64,000 bases of DNA. Origin: Lumbricus rubellus (Eukaryota > Annelida > Clitellata > Crassiclitellata > Lumbricidae). Shown here piece by piece: positions 27,501 through 37,472 of the stretch. Positions within the stretch are counted from its first letter, which is position 1, and every line of letters begins with the position of its first letter. A program made the translations under genes and the position numbers. The DNA lies in NCBI GenBank assembly GCA_945859605.1, contig OX243825.1:24295227-24359226 (forward strand), given 5' to 3'. The notes under the pieces were generated by a model that saw only the letters and a program-made list of their open reading frames with translations, was not told the DNA's origin and ran no database searches.

Positions 27501-30500
27501 AAGCAAAGTCAACATTGCATATTCATAAGCAAAGCTGACTCGACTGTACTGTTACTTCAGTGTTAAAATTTCTGATCTACTTCCTGATCTGCAAGAAAAA
27601 AAAACAGCTATTCTCAAACCCAGCCACAATAAAAAGATACCCCTAATGTAAACACTGATGAACCTGGGAATTAAACCCAGAAAACAAAAAATACTTAAAG
27701 ATTCTTGACAGTTTTAATGCCAAAAGAAAGGCTGTTTTAAAATAAATCAAAAAGGAATAAATTCGACTCCGTACCATCATCACTGACTCCTGAAGATGAC
27801 TGCCAAGTGTACTGAAAATCTGGATCATTTGAAGCATGGTTGCACATTTTGTAATTACGAAGTGGATTGTGCTTGATCTTAATCACACATGTGTAGTCTG
27901 CCTTCATATAAGCTGGCACTTTAGTCAAACAGGTGACCAGTCCATTCTCTCTTGCACTGCAAGGTGTGCCTGTCAACGTATCCCCATTTTTGTGCATGCA
28001 AACCATTTCTGGCTGCCCATTAATGGTGACGTCAATACTACACTTCAAGTCAACCACATCCTTTGTTGTAGTATCTTTGCTTGCATGAATTTTGCAGTTT
28101 GGTTCAGAACCTTAAACAGGCAGAATTATAAAGCTATTGATAAATACAAAGCAGGAGGAGTAGGTAAAATAACAAGTGAAAATAAACGACAACTTTTTAC
28201 GTCAATACTACACTTCAAGTCAACCATATCCTTTGTTGTAGTATCTTTGCTTGCATGAATTTTGCAGTTTGGTTCAGAACCTTAAACAGGCAGAATTATA
28301 AAGCTATTGATAAATACAAAGCAGGAGGAGTAGGTAAAATAACAAGTGAAAATAAACGACAACTTATTAAAAATTCAACATTAAAAAGATTGTCAAACAT
28401 CACCAAAACAATTGACAAACATCACCAATATAAGCCTATACACAACACATCATGCTGCAAACATAGCAGCAGACACTAGGAAGCAGCACCATCATCTCAG
28501 AATGCAAAATTTTCCTGCTGAACTGCAAAAATTATTTCTTTTAACATACAAATTTTTAATGAAGAAGTGGCTCATGCATGATATCATTCAAAACACATGC
28601 ACTGCCATGCAGTCTGCTTTCATCTTAAATTTTTCTTATCTTGCACAATGTACATTGTTGGAAACAATAAATTTGATTTGATTTTACATGGAAAATTGGC
28701 AATTTTAGCGCAAAATATGACAAAATCCTGTTAATTTTTCTAAATTGGACTTTGACTAATAAATTCACTGTGGCACATGGAAGTTCAAAATAGCAACGAC
28801 ACCGTTGGGCGATAATAAAAAAATGGCTACCACAAAATGGGATGATTGTGTTGGAATTATAGATGAATTTTTAGTTTTAAGGACTTTGTTTTTGTAGTAC
28901 TGCACAAAATCAAAGTATAAAAATTCTACAACTTCATGTTCACACAATAAAATGCATTATACGAACTTTTACAAAGTGCTCACAAAGGAGCGTTGCGTAG
29001 TGTCGGCTTGTGATGGAACGAATCAATTTAGCATATAGGCGACAAGGTGTACCTACGAAGGAGGGCTACTATTCAGCACGTTGCATAACTTGGTGATTGA
29101 TTATATTCATACACTATCTTAAAGTTATATTTGTAATGAGTGTAGAGTTTGGTGGGTGTAGATTCATACAAGATTTAATCTTTTGGCAATCGTCTGAATA
29201 TATTATCTTCGTGGTTGTAGGAACTTTATGACAGCATTTTTTGCTTGATTGTATAATTTCTAGGATGCCGAAGCTACACACTAAATTACAAAAACCTTTA
29301 GATACTTTTGTACACCGATCCATGCAAAAAGTGATGTACATTTTATCACTTTTTACTGGCGCAAATTCGTGCAAATTTATCATTTTTGATGTGCAATTTT
29401 TCATTTCTTCTGCTCAAATTTCTGGGGCTTAGTATTAGAGAAAGACAAAGAAGAGGAGACTCGATGCTAAGAACAATCATAGAGGGGAAATTGGAGGGGG
29501 AAAGAACGAGAGGAAGACCAAGACAAAGACTTTTGGACTGGATGATGAAAGACGGTTATCAGAAGCTGAAAAAGAATGCACAGAACAGGGAAGAATGGAG
29601 ACGTCAAACATTTGAACCTGCCTAAGGGCAGAGAACGGAAAGAAGAGTAAGTATGGCAGATTCAATTATACCATCATGGAAATTGGTAAATATGTTGCCT
29701 ACTAACATTGCAGTCGAAACAGTGATTCTCGAAGGTTGCAATATAAGTGGCAGAAGGTGATACATAAAAATACAATCAATAAAAGCACCAGTGGGCAAAT
29801 GAGATGAGATGCTAAGAGGTTGATGCTGAAGTCACCTGTGAGAAATATTTTTTTATTTGTCATATTTTTTACATCAGGGTAGTTGCAAGTGCATCAATTT
29901 CAATATTAAAGATTTCCAATTTTGAACTTGGGGTCTGTATAATTACACCAATCACCATATCAGCACCTTCATTGCATGGAATGTCGATGAACATACTTTC
30001 ATAGGAAGATGAGGTACTTGTATGTAGATGAGGTACTAGTAGGTAGTAAGACAATCATTTGTTTTCCTGGATAAAGAAGCCAACTCCACCTTCTCTAGTA
30101 TCTACTCTACTTTTATGAATAAACTTATATTCCAGGATGAAGATAGACTTGGCAATGATATCAGTGAGCCAGGTTTGTGTGACAGCTAAGACATTAACCG
30201 GTAGTTGGTAAAGCAGGAGTTGAATTTCACTAATCTTAGAGGCAGCTTCTGCAGTTTAAATGAAGAATTGAAAATCAAGAAGGGCTATTGGTGAATCTGT
30301 GAGCTAATTAGATGGTCCATAGTATTTGGAGTCAGTTGCAATTTCCGAGTAATAATTTTACTGTAAGGATCAAGATTTTTATTTATCGCCAGAATATGGG
30401 TTTCTGCTTTCCTTCTTTATGAGTTCAAGTCTGGAGGGCTTGGTTGTATCATTATTGTTCAAAACAGTATGAATGGAATTGGAATAATACATATTCAAAC

Positions 30501-33500
30501 CGTCAGAACTATCCATTCATCTCGTAAACAAACCATCGAAAAGAAAAGCTCCGTTGACATTGACGTCAAGACATAATCCGTAACAGTCATGCGACGGATT
30601 GAGTGGATGATGCCAATAGTTGATTAGAATTCCAATGGCAGATTGGAGGTCGATTTGATTTTGGTGGGCTTTTCGTGCATGTATGTAGTTTTCTTGATGA
30701 ACAGTAGACACTTACCCTCCGAAGGTCCAAGCTCCAGTGATGCACTTCTACCATAGCAGTCCATGTGCTTGAAAAAGATCTCTGCATTTGCTTTGGTCAA
30801 CTATTCATTAATGAAGATAGGCGCACCAGGATAGTGAGTAGATCCTGAAGACAGACACAGATATCGTTGTGCTCTGTAAAGTGTATCATGGGTTTCACGC
30901 GATGTAAAGCAGATCGGACGTGAGGATTACTTCTTACAGCAGTGTAGGATATGACCCTTCTTCCGAGAGCAAACATCAGCCGCTTGATGCATAAATACAC
31001 AATAAGATCAGAACAAGTACGATTTGTTTCACTCCTTGATACATCATTGCCCGTCGTCCATGCAGAAGACATTTCCAAGTCTGTATCCCGTGAATAATGA
31101 GGTCGTCAGCCAGAGAGTATATTTCAAGCTGATCTTCTCTCTTTCAATTGTGAGTTTTCATTCTTAAGTTCCGAGATATCTAGACTCTTTTAGCACCACC
31201 TTCGTTTCCACATCCACCACCCTCATCGCAACTTCTTCCACAGTGTCGATTAGTGAGGCTTGAAATTTCTCCAGATGGGCTCGAACAATATTACCGATCT
31301 CGGATATTGGTGAGACCATAGGTCTTGAATTGAGAGCTGTGACAACATGCTCATCAGTAAGGGCTTTGATCAAATCGTCATGATCCAGTTTGGAGGTATT
31401 GTCTCTGGACAGGAATTTTCACGTGATAAAATTCCCAGTTTAAGTGGCAACACAATGTGTAAATATTCAAGTCAATCACTTTGCATGTTACTCATAAATT
31501 AAACAAAACTCCACAAGCCAAATGCACGTGAACTACGCCATTAGAGTCATCGGAAGTCAATCCAATCAAAAATTGGTAACAAGACCAAATTTTAGTATTC
31601 GGCCAAAAAGACACACTGCAGAGTGCAGCAAATGGGTGACACACCCCAGCAACCAGTTGACAAGAATTTGGAAGTCAATCAGATCTTCGATGTAGAGTTG
31701 CTTTGAACATCATGAAAAATTACGGCAAGGGAGGAGATTCAGTATGTCCATGTAGTCTCTCAAGGCAACAGGAGTTTTGGTTAAATCTGAACCATGGAAT
31801 TGGGAGAGACCTGATCAGTTGCCTTTCAAAGCAACCGATCATGAAACTCAAATATGGAAGCTGTGCTACCAAAAATGAAGAATTTCCATAAATAAGAGGC
31901 TGTTGTGTGCGGAGGCATCGCCAAAGTCAGAAGTCAAGTCAAAAATTACGGCAAGGACAGCACTTTCTGCACTTGATTACTGGCTACTCTGCATTTTGTA
32001 TCTGAACCCCAGCAGAAACAATTGTACTCACTATATATTTTTTGGGACTGAGAAATGCAACCAGAATGATACAGGCAAGCATACAATGTAAACTGACATA
32101 AATCTCAAAAATGTATGATCGCCAAAAAAGCTGCATAAGAGAGTCACGCACCAGTGTTGTATCAAAGCAAATCTATATAAATCAGACTGCTCGGTAAGTT
32201 TCAAAGCCAAGTTGGAAAAATAGGAAATCAAGTACTGGTATCAGCTCCAGTCAGCCAGTTAGATGCCAAATGGGAAAAAATTGTGATGGCAATAAGGCCT
32301 AAAAAAAATGTTGTGTTTCCGGTAACCCGACCGACCCTCTTTTATTGCCGCGACTCAAATAATTTTGTTTTTAAAAAAATTAATAAAAAAAAATTGTTTA
32401 ATAAAAAAAATTTGTTTTTAGAATTTTTTTAAAACATTTGTATTGACATAACAGAAAAGACGTCACCAACAATGAAATTAATAGGACTACTTTCGAGAGC
32501 AGTTTTAGGTGCAGACAGTTGGGAAATAGGCAGTTTATACTTGCTTAGAACACGTACTTTGTTGCACTGTGTACCTTTGTGCAAAAAAGCCGTGGAGTAT
32601 AATTTTTCGGATAATCACTGTATAAAAATATTTTACCAAAAGAAAAAAAATTTCCGACCTACCTACCCAATTTTTTTAAGCTCTGTTACCGGAAACACAA
32701 CATTTTTTTAGGCCTAAAGATTAGTGTAGGAGCATGTGTAGCATAGAAAGTGTGCTAGTGATGATATAAAAAGTGTATCACCATCTGAAAACCAATTGAT
32801 ACAAAATGTTCACATTAAAGTCCCCTAAAAAGCTCTTCAATTACAGATTTCCATATTAAAATTTCATCATCATCATCATCGTTATCCCTGGGTTAACAAC
32901 CCGTAGGTGTTCGACGCCACTCCCTGTCTGAGTCTGTCTCGCATCATGCTTCCCAGCTTCAACCGGTCCGGTCAGCAGGTCCGCTCCATACCATTAACAT
33001 CTTGGAGCCGCTAGACCACCTTGTCCGATTGAAGAGAATATTGGGAGAGAGGTACGAAGGACAACCTGGGTCAATGCCCGTATGTGGCCCACGTATGCTC
33101 TCTCCTTCGACTCTCCACCGGTCTGTCCTGACCGGCCTGTGCATGTATGCTCCACATCATGACACCTTGAAGCATCTGGGTCGCTATGTCACTTGTGTCG
33201 TGGTTTTTGCGGATTTATATGGTCTTGGTCTTTTCCTGCCAGTGTATCTCCACCCATCTGGCAAACCTTCCTCCTTTGTCCAGGCTTAGGACCGGCACAG
33301 AGACGTTGTTGGTTCCCTGTGGCGGAGGATGGATGCAGTTTAACGTCATGCCCAGGACCAACAAATTCATTTGTTTATTCAAATTTACATTGTTTAAATT
33401 GTTTTACACATCATATATGATTTCTTCTTTATGCAATTTAAGCCATTTCCCACCATTGCAATTCACTGCAGAATAATATGTACAGATCTAAGGAGAAAAT

Positions 33501-35477
33501 CAACAATCTGACTTTGAAGGCTGAGGAGCATTGTATACATATGACATAAAGATTCACTGAAGAATGTTCCCGAATCAAATATCTAGAGCAGGGGTGTCAA
33601 ACCTTTTTTAGTGGCGAGCCAGTTTGAACATCTTCTAGCAAGTGGCGGGCCAGTGTGAACATTTTCTAACAAGTGGCGGGCCAGGGTGTCGAAGCTCCTG
33701 TAGCAATGTGTCTTTTGTTTCTATCAATCCAATTATAAAACGGAGTCATACTCTAACAATAGGCCTACTATATAGGTTTACATACAATAAACCATGAAGA
33801 TTTGCAAGATATTTGGCGCTGACTGTAAAATATAAAAATTTGAACTTTTATCCTCTAATTTTTTAATCTTTTGGGAAGGCCTCGCGGGCCAGAAAAAATC
33901 GTCGGCGGGCCAGAAATGGCCCGCGGGCCAGCTCTTTGACACCTCTGATCTAGAGGAATAAAATGAATCAGGTTTTGAAACAATTCATAGAGGACACAAG
34001 ATTTGTCACTTGAAATTCAAGTACTTACCCAGGACTATAAGTTCAGCACAAAATGAACTCTGTGGTTTCTTGCATCTGTACGTTCCAGAATGATTTGCTT
34101 GGATATCAGTTATTAGAAGGTCTAAGTGCTGAAATGGGAAGCTTTCTGGCTTCTTGAGAACTCGGAAACGTTCGTCTATATTGTCAGCCATTCTTGTTCC
34201 CATGAACAAAACTTCATCATCAATTGGATCAAAAGGAAGGAATCTGTACCAGCGAAATGGTTCACCCTCAGCACAGGTCAACAATTTATCTGCTCCAGCC
34301 ATAACAACCACATTCTTTGGAAGGTCTGCATATGAAACAAATACGAAAAAGACAAATATATCATTATACTATCTTGAAGTTGTATAAAATTTGTGGTAAG
34401 CATAGATTTCGGCAGGTGTAAATTTTGCAAAATAAAATTCTTTGCAATCGTCTGAATACATTAATCTCATGGTTATAGGAACCTTAAAACTGCATTTTTG
34501 CTAGATTGTCTATTTTCTAGAATGCCAAAACTATACAATAAATAACAAAGACACTGTTAGATACTTTGGTACACCGATTCATTGAAAAAATAATGTACTT
34601 CATAAATATAATTTTATAACTTGCGCAAAATTCGTGCAAATTTATGGTTTTTGGTTTGGATTTCTTTTCAATTTTTGGGCGCAAATTTATGGGACCTAAA
34701 TAAAGACCATACTTACTTACTTATTTACTTTACATTCTTCATTCAATATCAGTCCTGAAAAGTGTAATTCTAAGGGTATTTAAGGACCTCATTGCTGAAG
34801 TTCAAACGTGACAACAGGAAATCGTTTTCTTGCAGAGTACAACTCATATCTTCAGCATAATCATCCATTTCGCAAAGACATAGTCTGACAATTTACATTT
34901 TATTTCATCAGAACCAAATGGGCAAAACATTTCGACTGCCATTACGCTGTATAATTATTTTGATAAAATGTGGGATAGAAAAGTACATCCGGTTAAGCCA
35001 ATCAGCTATAACCATCATCCCTATAATATAACCATGACTTCATCATAATTTTGTTTGTTTGTATGTGCACTTGTTATAGCGCCCCTTCAAGCTCTCTCTA
35101 CTCAGAGGCGCTCCCGAATGCAGAGCGGACACTGCATCGGAGTTTCACGCCGAAGCGCTGAGCAATTGTGAGTGAAGAACTTGCCCAAGGTCCTTACGCG
35201 GTTGAGGGTGGATTCGAACCTCGAACCTTCCGGCTTCAAGGCAATGACGCCACCACTAGACCACCGCGCCCCACAACTGTAACTGGAAAGAAAATTACTT
35301 CAGTGTTCAAAACTACACTAATATCTGGTGAAAATACTTAAACAGAACTGAAAACTTGCCGTCGCATTTAACACGAAATAACATCACGAGGAATACGAAT
35401 ACAAGGCACTTCTTGTGTCCAACGCAACTGACAGCGCAATACATAACATGACAAACAGTTGGATAATACGAGAACAT
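24595..35477 (-). CDS. Two-Ig-domain single-pass membrane protein (five exons)
   Basis: Assembled by me from frames and splice sites, all introns phase 1. Exon 1, 35477-35360: [14 protein letters not shown]... with signal-like [11 protein letters not shown], donor GCAAGT. Exon 2, 34325-34029: Ig domain with [15 protein letters not shown] and [10 protein letters not shown]. Exon 3, 28110-27775: second Cys-rich Ig-like domain with DLKCSIDV and ADYTCVIK. Exon 4, 26014-25871: membrane helix [20 protein letters not shown] and stop-transfer CQRRRIK. Exon 5, 24731-24595: Ser/Glu-rich tail ending KIVVYQV. This gives 343 residues in total. It is probably a cell-surface receptor or adhesion molecule. 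Ligand unknown. Extra exons in the long introns cannot be excluded. Confidence 0.7.
25529..25735 (+). mobile_element. tRNA-derived SINE copy
   Basis: GGGGTGCAGTGGTGTAGTGG (A box region), GCAGGTTCAAATCCACC (B box), body CTTGGGCAAGTCCGTCACTC, 3-prime GGGGTGCTATAACAAGTG. It lies in the minus-strand Ig gene, just beyond the membrane exon. Confidence 0.75.
27272..27535. repeat. 26-bp minisatellite, about 10 copies
   Basis: The unit AAGTCAACATTGCATATTCA plus TAAGCA repeats head-to-tail about ten times with virtually no divergence. It is intronic in the minus-strand Ig gene. The homogeneity indicates recent expansion or ongoing gene conversion. Confidence 0.95.
28029..28368. repeat. 170-bp tandem duplication covering part of an Ig exon
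   Basis: 28029-28198 is followed directly by a near-identical copy at 28199-28368 (one obvious mismatch, CACATCC versus CATATCC). Each contains the 5-prime 80 bp or so of Ig exon 3 plus its splice acceptor and flanking intron of the minus-strand gene. Confidence 0.9.
29150..29430. repeat. Dispersed repeat shared with 34,415-34,700
   Basis: The order of words GCAATCGTCTGAATA, GGTTGTAGGAAC, TGTACACCGAT, GCAAATTCGTGCAAATTTAT is conserved between here and 34,415-34,700 in the same orientation. Both copies lie in introns of the minus-strand Ig gene, 5-prime of an Ig exon. Confidence 0.65.
29400..29645 (+). mobile_element. LINE 3-prime fragment
   Basis: In-frame [40 protein letters not shown] and WRRQTFEPA, then CTAAGGGCAGAGAACGGAAAG. 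It is the same C-terminal module and 3-prime end as the LINE copy at 45,387-46,275. Confidence 0.75.
29830..31400 (-). mobile_element. Degenerate CR1/L2-like LINE (ORF1 and endonuclease pieces)
   Basis: On the minus strand, 31,373-31,164 encodes a coiled-coil-like segment ([20 protein letters not shown]) followed in broken frame by [19 protein letters not shown], typical of LINE ORF1. Near 30,250-30,060 comes [13 protein letters not shown] and [13 protein letters not shown], an apurinic endonuclease signature. Many stops interrupt the frames. It is intronic in the Ig gene. Confidence 0.6.
32295..32712. mobile_element. MITE, family with ATGTTGTGTTTCCGGTAAC ends (copy 1)
   Basis: AAATGTTGTGTTTCCGGTAA at the left is matched by TTACCGGAAACACAACATTT at the right. 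The internal sequence is AT-rich. Two further copies lie at about 39,403 and 42,424. No coding capacity. Confidence 0.85.
32865..33100 (-). repeat. Dispersed repeat with (ATC)n tail, inverse copy
   Basis: ATCATCATCATC tail, then TGTCTGAGTCTGTCTCGCAT, CCCAGCTTCAACCGGTCCGG, CTAGACCACCTTGTCCGATT and GGGTCAATGCCCG. This is the reverse complement of the copy at 19,840-20,095. Confidence 0.65.
33589..33947. mobile_element. hAT-type MITE with 8-bp target-site duplication
   Basis: Starts CAGGGGTGTCAAACC and ends TTTGACACCTCTG, the terminal wording of non-autonomous hAT elements. It is flanked by perfect 8-bp ATCTAGAG at 33581-33588 and 33948-33955. The interior has GCGGGCCAG repeats. It lies in an intron of the minus-strand Ig gene. 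Confidence 0.93.
34415..34700. repeat. Dispersed repeat, partner of 29,150-29,430
   Basis: Contains GCAATCGTCTGAATACATTA, GGTTATAGGAACCTT, GGTACACCGATTCATTG and AAAATTCGTGCAAATTTATG in the same order and orientation as the partner. It lies just upstream of Ig exon 2 of the minus-strand gene. Confidence 0.65.
35040..35275 (-). mobile_element. tRNA-derived SINE copy
   Basis: Reads inversely: GGGGCGCGGTGGTCTAGTGG, then GAGGTTCGAATCCACCCTCA as B box, with the 3-prime end CGCTATAACAAGTGCACATA and a run of CAAACAAACAA. It is in the first intron of the minus-strand Ig gene. Confidence 0.8.
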
Positions 35478-37472
35478 TTTCTGCTCCTTAAACTTGAAAT
35501 TAACTTTAACAGCGAGAAATATTGGCAAGCTACTTCCGAAATCTATTAATCCCAACAACACTGTTGGTTTAAAAACGACGGAAAGCTACCGAATTCGAAA
35601 GCGCTGGAATTATAAAACTAAATTCGTAACAATCAAGATGGCCGATGATATAATGCGGATATTAACGATACAATGAGGAAATACCATGACTGTGTAAACC
35701 AGGTGTAAACAGATCCAATGATGCCACAACTGGGTTTTTCCACTAGATCTGGGGTTTGACATTCGTCTGAGTATCTAGGTATAATTTTTGGCATTTGGAC
35801 ATTTAAAAATAAGTAAGTAAGTATTGCGGACGTGGTTTGTGTTTGCAGGCTTGTCTGTTCTGTTAGTAGGCCTAATTATAAGATTTATGTCTTCTGTCAC
35901 TTAATTGAATTCTTGTGAATTGTTTCAATTGCATTATAGGCTAGGCACACATGCAGCAAGTCTGCAACCGGTTGTTGTCTGACAACAGGATTGTTCAAAA
36001 GGAAAATATGAGATTAGATATTTTGTTCCACCTATAATCTTGTTCATGTTTTGTAGCCTATCTCGTCAATGACGTCAGTTTAGACAACAATCTCGACTTC
36101 AATCTACATCGAATTAGCCTACTATAGCCTATAGTCTATGTAGCCTATAAGTTCAAACTTAGGCCTAGGCCTACTATCGATTTCAATCATCCATGCAGTA
36201 CAATGCTTGTACATTTAAAAGCGAGCTGATGAACGCCTGTTTAACACTATACCTAGATGGCTATAGGCTACGCAATGATAAACTGCATGTATGTATACAG
36301 GCTACTCCATCGGTTATTTCCTTCGCCTCACCTTTCTTAGCTGAGACAATATGATCGAGCTACGCGTCCTCGGACTTAGGCCTATGTCTAATTATGTCAT
36401 ACAGAAAAGAGAATTGCAACTTAATTTATCTCTAGAGTACGTAGGCCTAGCCCATAGGCGTAGGAGACGGGGGTCCAGAGGGGGGCAAATGCCCCCCCAA
36501 AATTTTGGGCAAGTCTGATTTTTTGGGCAAGCAGAGCCGGATAAATAAAATAAATAAAAAATGTTTTTAACTGTTTTTTTTTATTTTTCCGGGTCTGCTT
36601 GCCCGAAAAATCAGACTTGCCCGAACAAAAAAAGGTCGTCAGGCCTTTCGGGCAAAAAGTAACGAGAAATTTCAGAAGATTCTGCCGGATGACTAAAAAA
36701 AGGTCGTCGAAATTTTCGGGAATTTTTCTTAAGATTTCGACCGGATGACAAAAAAATTTCGGGCAAAAGTCTCATTTTTGCCCCCCCCCCCCACTGCTGA
36801 AATGTCCCCTACGCCTATGGCCTAGCCTATACTAGCCTATTCAAAAACAATCAAGGCTGTTAGGTATATATGCATATCTTAATTGGCTAACTATACTCAG
36901 GATCGAGCGATCACAGTCCAACCTTCGATATTAGTCCCAGCTATAGGTCCAACCTAGGTCGAATAAGACAGTCTTAAGAACAGCGAAAAATGAAGCAGAA
37001 AGACCTGTAGGCCTATAGGTAATTTGGTATTAATTATTCAAACCGAATATTTATTTATGTTGCATATGAACTGAACTTAAATTGCTCATAAAACCTTTGT
37101 TAAATTTGCCATAGGCCTATATTTAGGCATATGTAACAGCTATAGCTGTGTTTTGCCAGCCTGAAGTCTAGATTAAACGAAAATTGAATTGACATCCTCT
37201 TATCTTGCATACATTACTGTATTAACTCAAATGTTGCAGGCTTGCAGCATGGGAGTAAAGTTGGCTATTATCTCGTACCAATTAATTATTGTAGGCCTAT
37301 TGTTAATAGGCCTAGGTCCTATAGCTTTTCCATAGTCTGGGTCACGATGTATTTCTTACATTGTGGTCTGGGTATTTCTGGGTTTGTTTCAGACGGAAGT
37401 CTGGGCCTATTTCTGAAACCTCAGTGGCAACACTGATTATTCGTGACACTGAAATTTCCGCTATACTCAAAA
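35478..37472. promoter_or_regulatory. 2-kb region between divergent Ig genes
   Basis: This separates the first exons of the two oppositely transcribed Ig-domain genes, so it should hold both promoters. It also contains a MITE (36,452-36,819) and many TAGGCCTA words. I cannot point to a specific TATA box or initiator. Confidence 0.4.
36452..36819. mobile_element. Foldback MITE with 6-bp TSD
   Basis: CCATAGGCGTAGGAGAC at the left is inverse to GTCCCCTACGCCTATGG at the right. CCTAGC occurs directly outside both ends (36446-36451 and about 36820-36826). Inside is a second inverted pair (GGGCAAGTCTGATTTTT versus AAAAATCAGACTTGCCC) and TGACTAAAAAAAGGTCGTCG repeats shared with 19.5 kb and 43.5 kb. 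Confidence 0.75.

Noticed and set aside
27272..27535. Regular repeats that could suggest a CRISPR array
   Set aside because: Units are contiguous with no spacers and the host is a eukaryote. It is a minisatellite.
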